From positions 1 through 32,137 of the forward strand of contig CAMLKG010000043.1 of NCBI GenBank assembly GCA_946480695.1: DNA of 32,137 nt, read 5' to 3'. This document shows positions 24,173 through 32,137 of the stretch, piece after piece. This DNA is from an uncultured Cellvibrio sp. (lineage in GTDB: Bacteria > Pseudomonadota > Gammaproteobacteria > Pseudomonadales > Cellvibrionaceae). Positions within the stretch are counted from its first letter, which is position 1, and each line of letters starts with the position of its first letter. The position numbers and the translations under genes were made by a program. A model generated the notes under the pieces. The model had not been told where the DNA came from and did no database searches. It saw only the letters and a list, made by a program, of their open reading frames with translations.

Positions 24173-26047
24173 ATGAACTCACTTGTACCTAAATCTTCCA
24201 TTATTGTTCGCGTCAGTGTGGCACTTGCCGGAATTGTTATCTTAGGCATGAGTACGATGTTGATTTCCTATTGGTTGTCAGAGCGTGCTGAAAACGATTC
24301 CCTGGCGATTAATGTCGCTGGCTCTTTGCGTATGCAAAGTTATCGTTTGGGCTTGCTGGCATTGGATGACACGCATGATGCGGCGCAATGGATAGCGGCA
24401 CAGCAAAAAATTGATGAAACCTGGCGGAACCCGGTATTCATTCCTTTTTTGCATGAGAAACCAGCAATCAGTGAGTTATACACCCGCGCAGCGGACAACT
24501 GGCGCACACAGTTATTGCCAGCATTTAATCAGCTTAAGCAACAGCAAGATTCTTTAACCGACCAAGAATTACAAATTCTGTTGGATGAACACATTCAGTT
24601 GTTGGATGAACTAGTGCAAACCATTCAACAGGATGCGGAACAAAAGGTACGCAGTTTTCGTTTGGTGCAAATCATTGCGCTTTTTGCAACCTTGTTGGTA
24701 TCGGCATTGGTGATGTATTCGCTCAGAGTCAAAGTAGAGCAGCCACTCAATCAATTAACCGCTATGGCTAAGCGAATTTCCCATGGCGATTTCAGTCATC
24801 AAATACCGGTAGTCAGCCAGGATGAATTAGGTGTTCTTGCTGGTTCGTTTAATCTTATGAGTCGATCAATCGCTAATAGTTATGATCATCTTGAACAACA
24901 AGTGGATGAAAAAACCCGGGAGTTGCAACAGTCTAATAATTCGCTACAGTTTTTATACGATACTGCCAAGTTCATTATTGAGCATAATCCCCAAGGTATT
25001 AATTACGATGAAATAATTTCTCGTTTAGGGAAAACTATCAACGTGTCCGACCTTGAATTATGTTTAATGACTACTGAGGGCAATAGCCCATACCTGCAAA
25101 TAAAACCGGCGAGTGAAATTAACGCAGAGTTGTGCAAAAAACAAAACTGTTCGAAATGTTTGTCCAGCCGGGGCGTAGTAGAAAAAACGGATGGAACGGC
25201 GATTTATCGTTTTCAACTGAATCGCAATGAGCGACATTATGGGTTGATAGTGTGTCGGGTAGAGGAACGAAAATTATTGTCGCCATGGCAAGAGCAACTA
25301 ATCCAATCCACTACCGATCAATTAGCGATTGGTATGAGCTTAAAAACTGATGAAGATCAATCGCGTCGTTTGGCGGTTTTGCAAGAGCGCAATGCTATTG
25401 CGCGCGAATTGCATGATTCTCTTGCGCAGGCGCTGTCCTACTTAAAAATTCAGGTAACTCGCCTCAATAAAGCCATTGATCGCGAAGATAAAATCACTAT
25501 GGAGGATGTAGCTGGTGAGCTGCGTGAGGGATTAAATAATGCTTACCGCCAATTACGTGAGCTATTAACTACATTCCGTTTGAAAATTGATGGCAGCGGT
25601 TTAAAGGCTGCGCTTGAATCCAGTATCGAGCAGATGCGTGCGCAGAATTCGATAAATATTTACTTCGATTTTGCTTTAAGTAATGTTCCGCTCACACCTA
25701 ATGAAGAAATTCATTTGTTGCAAATTATCCGTGAGGCCAGTCAAAACGCAATCCATCATAGCGGTGGACAAAATGTGGAAATTCGTCTGTGGCAAAATGC
25801 GGATCAGGCGATTAGCTTAGTTATCGCAGATGATGGCGTTGGGCTTCCTATCGCCCCGGAAAAAATTAATCATTACGGTCTGGCCATTATGAAAGAGCGC
25901 GCCAAACATTTAGGTGGCGAGTTAATCCTTTCTAACCGTGCGAGCGGAGGAGTGTTAGTCAGTTTTGATTTTGTGCCCGATTTCATTAAAATTCGGCAAA
26001 AAAGTGGCATTATTATTTCCGACGTATTAAATGATACTCCTCTGTAA
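24173..26047 (+). CDS. narX: Nitrate/nitrite sensor histidine kinase NarX
   Basis: A membrane sensor kinase that phosphorylates NarL-type regulators when nitrate is present. 624 residues. Order: TM1 (about 11-33), periplasmic sensor domain opening with the P-box LAINVAGSLRMQSYRLGLL, TM2 (about 160-180), HAMP (about 181-235), a central cysteine cluster CKKQNCSKC as in NarX, a HisKA_3 domain with AIARELHDSLAQALSYLK (phospho-His about residue 414), then the ATPase N-box REASQNAIHHSG and DDGVGLP. The LRELLTTFRLKI stretch is nearly that of E. coli NarX. No strong ribosome site precedes ATG 24173. Unusually, no narL follows it. Confidence 0.95.
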   Translation: MNSLVPKSSIIVRVSVALAGIVILGMSTMLISYWLSERAENDSLAINVAGSLRMQSYRLGLLALDDTHDAAQWIAAQQKIDETWRNPVFIPFLHEKPAISELYTRAADNWRTQLLPAFNQLKQQQDSLTDQELQILLDEHIQLLDELVQTIQQDAEQKVRSFRLVQIIALFATLLVSALVMYSLRVKVEQPLNQLTAMAKRISHGDFSHQIPVVSQDELGVLAGSFNLMSRSIANSYDHLEQQVDEKTRELQQSNNSLQFLYDTAKFIIEHNPQGINYDEIISRLGKTINVSDLELCLMTTEGNSPYLQIKPASEINAELCKKQNCSKCLSSRGVVEKTDGTAIYRFQLNRNERHYGLIVCRVEERKLLSPWQEQLIQSTTDQLAIGMSLKTDEDQSRRLAVLQERNAIARELHDSLAQALSYLKIQVTRLNKAIDREDKITMEDVAGELREGLNNAYRQLRELLTTFRLKIDGSGLKAALESSIEQMRAQNSINIYFDFALSNVPLTPNEEIHLLQIIREASQNAIHHSGGQNVEIRLWQNADQAISLVIADDGVGLPIAPEKINHYGLAIMKERAKHLGGELILSNRASGGVLVSFDFVPDFIKIRQKSGIIISDVLNDTPL

Positions 26048-26064
26048 AAGAAGTTAGCTTAATT

Positions 26065-26247
26065 GTGGAGGCTTCAGCAAACGACTGCATTTACAAAAAA
26101 AGCCCGCACCAATCAGCGGACACGATATTGAAGAGCTGGTTGTTACAGTTACATGCACTATCCATCTATTCCAAATACAGTCAACTATTGGATAGCGATG
26201 CAATTGAACAACAGCTAACTGTTAATGCAAGCTTGCTAGAGCATTAA
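26065..26247 (+). CDS. Possible small ORF after narX
   Basis: A 60-residue frame starting with GTG 17 bases after narX. Amphipathic, with KSWLLQLHALSIYSKYSQLL likely helical. It resembles no family I know, and there is no good ribosome site, so it may be chance. It fills the place where narL would be expected but is far too short and has no receiver or HTH sequence. The rest of 26048-26323 holds nothing clear. Confidence 0.3.
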   Translation: MEASANDCIYKKSPHQSADTILKSWLLQLHALSIYSKYSQLLDSDAIEQQLTVNASLLEH

Positions 26248-26323
26248 TTTTGTCAGCGGATTTGCTGTCATTGCTGCATGAAAGGTGATTGGCATATTTT
26301 AAATGGTACGAACCTAAAAGGTA

Positions 26324-27100
26324 TTAAGCTCCGTCGGTGCCCTTCGCGATCAACTGTAATGCATTCATATCATCAATAATAAGGTCTGTCTTATCGATGG
26401 TTATAACATTATTTTTTTGTAAACGAGTAAAAAGTCGACTCACGGTCTCGATACGCAGTCCGAGAAAATTGCTGATATCAGTGCGCGTCATAGGTAGTAA
26501 GAATTTATTAGAAGACAGGTTGCGGCGACCGTTACGGCTTGAAATACTAAGTAGGAGGGATGCGATTCGTGCTTCAGCGCTGCTTTTGCTAAGTAGACTA
26601 ATAATCCGCTGATCTTCTGTTATTTCACGACTCATTAATTGTAGAAAGTGCCTTTGTAAATTGGGGATTTTTTGGCTTAATTCTTCAAACCTGTGGAAGG
26701 GAATTTCGCATATTGAGGACGTTTCCAGCGCTAGTACCGAATTGGTATATTTATTTTCATTCAATCCATCCAGACCCACAATCTCTCCTGGTAGATAAAA
26801 GCCTGTGATCTGCTCATCACCATTATCGCTAATGGTTACTGCTTTTACTGCACCAGAGCGTATAGCAAACACAGAGTGGAACTCATTATTCGCACGGTAG
26901 AGATAGTCACCTTTCTGCAGAGGTTTGCTGCGTTGAACGATGCTGTTCAGTCTATCTATATCATCAAAATGCAAGCTGATTGGTAGGCACAGGGTGTTAA
27001 GGCGACAGCTTCCGCAGCTGATGCGTTTTTCATGCGTACAGTGGATATCTTGACCCTGCGCACAGTTATCAGTTCTTATCGGAGGGAGTTGAATGCGCAT
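26324..27100 (-). CDS. fnr: FNR/Anr oxygen-sensing transcription regulator
   Basis: A Crp/Fnr-family activator that binds a 4Fe-4S cluster without oxygen and then recognises TTGAT-N4-ATCAA. 258 residues, close to E. coli FNR (250). The cluster cysteines are present: C29, C32 and C38 (CGSCRLNTLC) and C131 (SSICEIPF). The cNMP-fold covers about 45-150. The helix-turn-helix TRTDISNFLGLRIETVSRLF carries the E-x-x-S-R recognition contacts (E218, S221, R222) of FNR. It is convergent with narX. An FNR-like box 172 bases upstream suggests autoregulation. It is the likely reader of the FNR boxes found in this window. Confidence 0.95.
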   Translation of the reverse strand: MRIQLPPIRTDNCAQGQDIHCTHEKRISCGSCRLNTLCLPISLHFDDIDRLNSIVQRSKPLQKGDYLYRANNEFHSVFAIRSGAVKAVTISDNGDEQITGFYLPGEIVGLDGLNENKYTNSVLALETSSICEIPFHRFEELSQKIPNLQRHFLQLMSREITEDQRIISLLSKSSAEARIASLLLSISSRNGRRNLSSNKFLLPMTRTDISNFLGLRIETVSRLFTRLQKNNVITIDKTDLIIDDMNALQLIAKGTDGA

Positions 27101-27271
27101 CTTTGCGTCTCTTTAGTTGTTGCTAGAAATTTAGTTCGAATATAAAAACGCTATAACAGCAAGCTTACTACACATCAATTTTCATATAGAATGTTAACTT
27201 AAAAGAACGTAACCAGCGTTTTGGAGCTCAAATAGCGGTGGTCGTGCGTGTAATCATTTTCCTTCTTCTAC

Positions 27272-27285
27272 TTGATTTAAGTCAA
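27272..27285. promoter_or_regulatory. FNR/Anr box between fnr and the IS remnant
   Basis: TTGAT-TTAA-GTCAA, nine of ten consensus positions, within a longer palindrome ACTTGATTTAAGTCAAGT. It lies 172 bases upstream of fnr. At -41.5 spacing I find no convincing -10 on either strand, so it may act at a distance on fnr, or belong to a promoter whose gene was lost when the IS arrived 16 bases away. Confidence 0.6.
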
Positions 27286-27301
27286 GTCATGTGAAGCACA
27301 A

Positions 27302-27690
27302 TGGACTTCCCAGCTTTTACTAGACACTTTCAAGCCCCTGAGAAAACGCCTCTTCGTATTTAACGGGAGATAACCCGCCGTTATGAGAGTGGCGTTTGAC
27401 TGGATTGTAGAACATCTCAATAAAATTAAATATTTCTGCTTTGGCTTCTTCCCTCGTACTGTAAATTTTCCTGCGGGTCACTTGCTTCTTAAATGTCGCA
27501 AAAAAGCTTTCAGCAACCGCATTGTCATGACAGTTCCTCGGCGGCTCATGGAAGGAATGAAATTGTTAGCTTCTATAAAAGCCATGTAATCGTGACTTCC
27601 GTATTGGCTGCCTTGATCACTGTGGATGAGCACAGCATCTCTTGGCTGACGCCGTAGCTTCGCCATGATCAAAGCATCATAGGCCATCAA
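27302..27690 (-). mobile_element. 3' remnant of an IS3-family element with frameshifted transposase
   Basis: The minus strand encodes the end of an IS3-type OrfB integrase: LMAYDALIMAKLRRQPRDAV, then IHSDQGSQYGS, then SMSRRG. At about 27534 one base is missing (GGAACTGT for an expected GGAAACTGT). The other frame continues with CHDNAVAESFFATFKKQ, then FIEMFYNPVKRHSHNGGLSP, to a TAG at 27320. The last catalytic glutamate is in the second part. No upstream half (OrfA and most of OrfB) remains. The outer end is probably near 27302 (TGGACTTCCC). The element is dead. Confidence 0.85.
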
Positions 27691-28575
27691 CTGAAAATCG
27701 ATAAATGAATAGCGAAGTCCAAGCGTAGCGTTAACAATATAATTTATACCGCTCCACTCAGGATAGGTGATCCTGTAATCTATGTAAGATTCCAATTTGT
27801 CGCTTAACAAAAATTGACGGTAATCAATGCTCGCCGCTATGGCATTTAATTCCAGATCTACTGTTCCACTTTCAATCCAGATTTTGTCGGCGCTTACCAT
27901 GAGATCTAGCTGGTCCTTATCCTCACCCCAAAATCTGTAACCTGGTCCGACACCAACATGGGAATAATAACTGACTGTATCGACACCCTCTTCGCGATAA
28001 GAGGTGTCAAGGGTGATCAGCCAATGGGGGCTGATCAGGAAGTCAGGGGTATAGTTAAATTCGAGAACGTCTTCATTGGGAACACCATGCAGTTCGCCGC
28101 GCTTAACTTCGCCATTAGTCTCATGGCGCTATTTGTTCAGGTGATAATGCAGTTCCGCCTTCAACCGCAATTCCCGCTTGCGGCCACCATCGCTTTCCAT
28201 ATCCCAACCGAGTTCGACATTGCCAGATATTTTTTCGGGCAATGCACGTCGCCTCAGACGTAAATCGTTTATGGCAATAACTTTTTTATCGATCTTCACG
28301 TAGCCATCAATGGTTGCTGTTTCCATTTTAATGTCTGTCCGGGTGCCGCGAATTTCCCAAGCTCTGGTTTGGTCCGTAGCGAAGCTGGTAATCCATTTTG
28401 CTTCAATCGTGAGCATACCCGCTGATAGCGTATCAATTTTAAGTAACTGCCCATCGAACTCGGAGATGTGCCCTACGAACTTCTCGCCGTTGCGAGTGAA
28501 AACCACGTCCGCCTGAAGGGTACCCGCTAAAAGTGAAAATATGATGGCAACAAAAGCGTTTGCATTTCTAAACAC
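27691..28575 (-). pseudogene. DUF481 outer-membrane protein gene, broken by a stop and truncated by the IS remnant
   Basis: Start GTG 28575 has GGAG six bases upstream and gives a signal peptide (NAFVAIIFSLLAGTLQA). Then comes the domain DVVFTRNGEKFVGHISEFDG, typical of DUF481/YdiY-like proteins, leading into a beta-barrel. The frame hits TAG at 28131-28129 (after LHYHLNK), then continues in the same frame through RHETNGEVKRGELHGVPNED, HVGVGPGYRFWGEDKDQ and YIVNATLGLRYSF. It runs directly into IS3 transposase sequence near 27690-27710. So there is one nonsense mutation plus loss of the barrel's C-terminal end. DUF481 proteins are linked to salt-induced outer-membrane proteins; this copy should be non-functional unless the stop is read through. 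Confidence 0.85.
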
Positions 28576-28999
28576 ACTTAGCTCCAGTAAGGGAACGGAC
28601 AACTTTCCGGTGTGACAGCCGGCCCAGTTGAGGGCGAGCTTATTAATTTCATAATTGTAGTTTTGGAAGGAATAACTAACGGGACTGCAAAGGAAAAACC
28701 CCCCACAATTGCCATAGTTAAATCATAACGGAGTAAAGGAAATTTATTGCAGTGTGTGTGTAAAAGCTCTAAGCGGGCATGAAATCGAATACTGCACTGA
28801 TCTCCTACGTCACAGTTCGACCATGGGAAATACGTTCAGGTGTAATTCGTAGATCTCACTAGGCATTTGCGCCTTGATTTCTAAGCGCACGTGCTAACCA
28901 ATTTTATAGAAATCGTTGAATTTGTCACACCACTAAAACTGCCTTATTCCTAAAATCCTGAATATAAATTGATCAAAATAGTAAATTTTGCTTTACAAG
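28576..28999. other. Intergenic, no gene seen
   Basis: AT-rich sequence upstream of the DUF481 pseudogene. It contains a short GTGTGTGTGT run near 28752, no reading frame with a ribosome site, and no FNR or NarL-type site that I can find. It may hold the old DUF481 promoter. Confidence 0.5.
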
Positions 29000-29260
29000 T
29001 CAGTGGGTTATTGCATGTTGTGCAGGATTTGGCGGAAAAGTCCGCGATCCCCTTTTTAGCCCAGTAATAGTGTGGGTGTAAGTGATAACTCCCGATGGGT
29101 TCACATTGCCTGGAATAGTTACGTACTCAGCATTACAGGTATCGTCAAAGCTCCAGGCGGGTTTGTGACAGACCTTGTAGGTTTCAAATTGTTGATCCGT
29201 CTTCCATGTTAAGGTGATTGAATTCGATGATTGAATGTTATGAAAGCGGTGTGCGTATAC
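29000..29260 (-). pseudogene. Fragment resembling a fibronectin type III domain
   Basis: An 86-codon open frame with no start codon, bounded by stops at 29261-29263 and 29000-29002. It reads SSNSITLTWKTDQQFETYKV, then CHKPAWSFDDTCNAEYVTIP, then GVITYTHTITGLKRGSR. This is the strand order of a fibronectin-III module (LTW, then a Y-x-V strand, then a T-x-T-GL turn). Such modules occur in secreted enzymes and adhesins. With no start, signal peptide or other domain, it is probably a remnant of a larger secreted protein. Confidence 0.45.
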
Positions 29261-29402
29261 TTAAAAGCATTTCCAGCTTGCTCACTATTTGCATTCATTA
29301 TTTGTTCTACGCATAGTTTTAAGGCAAAAAAATAGCCCACAAATCCCAACTTAAAGGTGTCGCTAAACTCGGCGTCAGCCAATTAACGGGAGCCCCCGCA
29401 TT

Positions 29403-29819
29403 ATGGAAGCAAAAGCCAGACCCTCTATTGTTCTTTTACCCGGCGGAGGTCGAAACTATCACATGGGAAGTATGTCGGCTGTGTTCAAGGCCGATCAATG
29501 TGAAACGGCCGGTCAATATTCTGTGTCGGAGTGGTGGCTTGAACCAAACACCCAAGGTCCTGGCGCTCACTCCCACCCCGAAGACGATGCGTTTTATGTC
29601 TTGGAAGGCATCATGAGTTTCTTCATTGATGGAAAATGGATCGATTGCCCGAAAGGCTCGTTTATCCTTGCACCGGGAGGAGCCTCCCATGATTTTCAGA
29701 ACCGGGGCAGTGTGCGCGCCGGTGTGTTGAATATTTCTGTGCCCGGCGGCTTTGAGCAGAACATGGGAATGATTGTCGAATGGTTCGCTAAGAACCCACT
29801 AGGCCGGGCAACCGGCTAA
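29403..29819 (+). CDS. Cupin-domain protein
   Basis: 138 residues forming a single cupin barrel. The first motif is GPGAHSHPEDDAFYVLEG with metal-type His, His and Glu residues; the second is PKGSFILAPGGASHDFQN with the last His. No signal peptide. GGGAG lies ten bases before ATG 29403. Cupins of this size include isomerases, dioxygenases and binding proteins; the substrate cannot be told. It appears intact although its surroundings are decayed, and stands alone with no operon partner. Confidence 0.82.
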   Translation: MEAKARPSIVLLPGGGRNYHMGSMSAVFKADQCETAGQYSVSEWWLEPNTQGPGAHSHPEDDAFYVLEGIMSFFIDGKWIDCPKGSFILAPGGASHDFQNRGSVRAGVLNISVPGGFEQNMGMIVEWFAKNPLGRATG

Positions 29820-29924
29820 CCATACCCTAATGCTGCCGTTATGATGTCTCTCGAAGTCGCTACGTGATTTTTTATGCCACTTCCAATAGCTAGCGGGCCC
29901 CCATATTTTTTCTGATTTTATTTT

Positions 29925-30263
29925 TTAGCCAGATGAATGCGATTTGAATAGTTCTATAGCTGACAGCTCTCGATATTGGAAGGCTTGTTTGGTGATCGCT
30001 GATTGTGCATCTGCAACACGATCAAATATTCCAATGCATTTACAGTTTGATTGATCGATAACTTCAAAATGGAATCGTATCGTCAGCCCTCGAAGATCTT
30101 TATATTCCACAAGATTGGTCTGATATCTCCCATTACGAAATAGAGGCCTGGTGGAAATCATACAGTAAACCCACATTGATGCTCGTTTAAGCATGAGCAT
30201 TGTTGGTGACGGGAAAATAAATAAGTAAGTTAGACGGGGACATCCCGCTCCCGTGCATGACAC
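29925..30263 (-). CDS. Doubtful small ORF
   Basis: 112 codons from a GTG without a ribosome site. The first 30 residues look non-coding, but the later part (RYQTNLVEYKDLRGLTIRFH, then CIGIFDRVADAQSAITKQAF) has the composition of a real protein, so a shorter frame starting at an internal ATG (e.g. MWVYCMISTRP) is possible. No family recognised. Could be a fragment like its neighbours. Confidence 0.3.
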   Translation of the reverse strand: MSCTGAGCPRLTYLFIFPSPTMLMLKRASMWVYCMISTRPLFRNGRYQTNLVEYKDLRGLTIRFHFEVIDQSNCKCIGIFDRVADAQSAITKQAFQYRELSAIELFKSHSSG

Positions 30264-30783
30264 GAGCGATGTGTTTGTTAGTAATAGGCTTGATATACAA
30301 TTTTGTCAAAGAAGCGTGAAGTTCAAATAATGGCATGTGCATCATCGGAAAATCCGCGCGCATTCAGGCAGACGACACGAAGGTTTTTCGATGTGAAAAT
30401 TGATGCAATGCAAATTTAAGTGTCATTCTCTGAGAGGTATTATTGCTGTGTTATAGCCCGTTCCTCTATGATGGTCGAGTTGCGGTGCTTTATCGTTGGA
30501 CTGCTTCTCTCGTTTTCTCTCTCAATCAAACGATTTCGCTGGAAAGGCAAGTAAATCTCATAATTACGCGATACTTTAGCCACAGCAAAGGTGTTTTCCA
30601 CCGCCATACTTGATTAAGTTGCGTTTATGTGGCTTTGCTTCGCAAAAGTATCACACAAAGCGGCTTCCAAACTGCCGCTGAGCGTGGCGTTAAATTTCCG
30701 ACTTACCCATTTTTTTGCTTTGCATCTTTGTTATACCAATCAAAGTGCACAACTCTTAATAATTAACTCTAAGGATCAGCGAA
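30264..30783. other. Intergenic with nested inverted repeats
   Basis: No gene seen. GATACTTT (30570-30577) pairs with AAAGTATC (30645-30652), and inside it GCCACA (30579-30584) pairs with TGTGGC (30628-30633). A separate hairpin AGCGGC/GCCGCT (30659-30679) follows, then GCGTGGCGTTAAAT. The hydrolase ribosome site lies at 30769-30774. Confidence 0.45.
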
Positions 30784-31797
30784 ATGCCAATTTTCCTCAG
30801 ATTTTTTAGTATTTGCATGTTTTTGTTGGCGTCGTTATTCGTGACGTCGTGCGGTGGAGACGGTGATGGTCAGCGCGACAGCGACCGCCAGGAAAATAAC
30901 TTCAACTATTATCCGCCCACCGCAGTGGATATTGCGCAAGCCAAAGCGATCGTTTCCAGTAGGGATCTGAGTCCCAGGGACGTACAGGTTGTTTATCAAG
31001 GTGAATACGACAACGAGCATTTTATTTCAATACTTGAACACACCGTCGAGTCGATAACACATTACGGGGCTGTTGTATATCCAAGAAGCCCTGCATCTAT
31101 TCCGATGCCTGTTATGGTAATGACTGACGGGCAAGGCAATCGGTCCATTGATATAGAGCCATGGTTAAATCGTTCCTGGAGTCCTCAATTACACGGATCC
31201 ATCGTGGTTATTCCGGCGTTTCGTGGTAGAACCCTCATGTTTCGCGGTATGAGCTGGATGAGCACCGGGTCAACCTGCGACGAATTTGATGGTGCCGCAA
31301 CAGACGCCATTGCTCTTGTCAACGCAACACAGCAAATTTTGCCTGACGGTGATTTTGATCACTATCTTGTGAGAGGTAATAGCCGTGGGGGGAATACCGC
31401 CTTGCTTATGTCCGAGCGCGATAGCCGCGTTGCTGTAGTCATAGCTTCAGGGACGCCGGTAGATTTTTATCGCTACAGTATGTGGAGGGACTCACCCGAT
31501 ATGTACGAATGCCATTTTTTACAAAATAAAACGGAAACAGAGTCGCGCATGCGCATGCTGAACAGCTCACCCGTTTATTTTGCGAGCGATGCACACGGCA
31601 TCATTGATCTCCACCAAGGCAGTTTAGACGCGATCGCGCATCCATGGAACGCACAGATCATGTATGACGCGCTGCGCGCCGCAGGTAAGGAAGTGAATGT
31701 TTATTATTACGAGAAAGGCCACGGTGATATATGGAATGATCCTTTGATCATTGAACGAATAGGGGACAGAGTGGATGAATTTTTAGCTAACTATTAA
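30784..31797 (+). CDS. Alpha/beta-hydrolase lipoprotein
   Basis: 337 residues. A lipoprotein signal peptide ends in the lipobox VTSC with Cys23, followed by a flexible GGDGDGQRDSD linker, so it is lipid-anchored, probably to the outer membrane. The catalytic domain has a nucleophile elbow GNSRGG (Ser200), a likely acid Asp282 in QGSLDAIAHPWN, and His313 in YEKGHGD: the order of a prolyl-oligopeptidase (S9) or dienelactone-hydrolase type enzyme. The substrate could be a peptide or an ester. AAGGA lies ten bases before ATG 30784. A downstream exported protein on the same strand may be its partner. Confidence 0.85.
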   Translation: MPIFLRFFSICMFLLASLFVTSCGGDGDGQRDSDRQENNFNYYPPTAVDIAQAKAIVSSRDLSPRDVQVVYQGEYDNEHFISILEHTVESITHYGAVVYPRSPASIPMPVMVMTDGQGNRSIDIEPWLNRSWSPQLHGSIVVIPAFRGRTLMFRGMSWMSTGSTCDEFDGAATDAIALVNATQQILPDGDFDHYLVRGNSRGGNTALLMSERDSRVAVVIASGTPVDFYRYSMWRDSPDMYECHFLQNKTETESRMRMLNSSPVYFASDAHGIIDLHQGSLDAIAHPWNAQIMYDALRAAGKEVNVYYYEKGHGDIWNDPLIIERIGDRVDEFLANY

Positions 31798-31892
31798 AGA
31801 CATGGATTGCAGGCGCTTTGTATCAATAAGTAACTATTTTCTGAAATTGGCAAGAACTCATCACAATTTTTCTTTTGCTCAAGGAGAACATT

Positions 31893-32137
31893 ATGATTGG
31901 TCTTCAACGTATTTTTGCCGTAACAATTTTTGTAGCCAGCAGCGTGTGTGCAACTTACTCGCAGGCGTATTGGCAATTTACCTATACCTCCGATGAGTTG
32001 CCATGGGTGGCGGGTTATCTGGGTGGCGAGCCGAGTGATATTGTGGGAACGCGGGAACCACCCTATCCGCGTTTTCATGCAATCTTCAAAAGCGAAGCAA
32101 CATTAGTAAACAGCGGACCGACAACCTTTGAACTTGA
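31893..32137 (+). CDS. Exported protein of unknown function, 3' end outside window
   Basis: The frame opens at ATG 31893, with AAGGAG seven bases upstream, and is open to the window edge (81 codons). The N terminus MIGLQRIFAVTIFVASSVCA is a signal peptide, probably cut near TYSQA. The mature part begins YWQFTYTSDELPWVAGYLGG, rich in Tyr, Trp and Gly as in surface or PEP-CTERM type proteins, but the deciding C terminus is missing. It starts 95 bases after the hydrolase. Confidence 0.7.
   Translation, partial: MIGLQRIFAVTIFVASSVCATYSQAYWQFTYTSDELPWVAGYLGGEPSDIVGTREPPYPRFHAIFKSEATLVNSGPTTFEL

Noticed and set aside
29031..29056. GCGGA-AAAG-TCCGC hairpin followed by CTTTTT as a plus-strand terminator
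   Set aside because: No plus-strand gene ends before it and the stem is only five base pairs, inside the fibronectin-like fragment.
30627..30809. 60-codon plus-strand frame before the hydrolase
   Set aside because: It runs through inverted repeats, has no ribosome site and overlaps the hydrolase start.
1..32137. CRISPR arrays, tRNA or rRNA genes, prophage or toxin-antitoxin modules
   Set aside because: No regularly spaced direct repeats, no recognisable RNA gene sequence and no such protein families were seen.

Overview
The window looks like part of the chromosome of a facultatively anaerobic, nitrate-respiring gammaproteobacterium. Protein sequences resemble the E. coli and Pseudomonas families, with moderate GC and a dense operon layout. 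I lean towards Cellvibrionaceae or relatives, but that placement is inference. About 27 kb is an almost uninterrupted anaerobic nitrate-respiration region. The last 5 kb is a looser, partly decayed accessory region.

Layout. 1-1673 (+): 3' part of moeA and a TSUP/TauE-type membrane protein. 1698-6095 (-): moaA-moaB-moaC-moaD-moaE, followed by an exported protein with one c-type haem site and VCBS/FG-GAP repeats. 6377-8121 (-): a small DGC-domain cysteine protein behind a perfect FNR box, and the nitrate transporter narK. 8279-11427: ubiU-ubiV-mobA (-) and divergent ubiT (+), i.e. oxygen-independent ubiquinone synthesis plus the Mo-bis-MGD step. 11566-13914 (-): class III ribonucleotide reductase nrdG-nrdD, with a small conserved companion gene (+) on the far side of its promoter. 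14563-23202 (-): narG-narH-narJ-narI, a PpiC-type prolyl isomerase, the iron-sulfur repair protein ytfE/ric, and a small cysteine-motif ORF that changes frame in a run of eight A. 23540-24028 (-): a two-CBS-domain protein. 24173-26047 (+): the nitrate/nitrite sensor kinase narX, with no narL beside it. 26324-27100 (-): an FNR/Anr regulator carrying all four cluster cysteines.

The genes fit one physiology. FNR/Anr senses loss of oxygen and NarX senses nitrate. NarK brings nitrate in, and NarGHI (matured by NarJ) reduces it with quinol. MoaA-E, MoeA and MobA make its molybdenum cofactor, UbiTUV makes ubiquinone without oxygen, NrdDG makes deoxynucleotides without oxygen, and YtfE repairs nitrosative damage. 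Regulation is visible directly. Five 7-2-7 palindromes of the form TACCWMC-AA-NNRRGTA (NarL/NarP type) lie upstream of moaA, narK, nrdG, narG and CBS/narX. FNR boxes lie upstream of the DGC gene, nrdG and fnr.

From 27.3 kb the character changes. There is the 3' end of an IS3-type transposase with a frameshift, joined to a DUF481 outer-membrane protein gene that is broken by a stop codon and truncated. After it come a promoterless fibronectin-III-like fragment, an intact cupin gene, a doubtful small ORF, an alpha/beta-hydrolase lipoprotein and the start of an exported protein that runs off the window.
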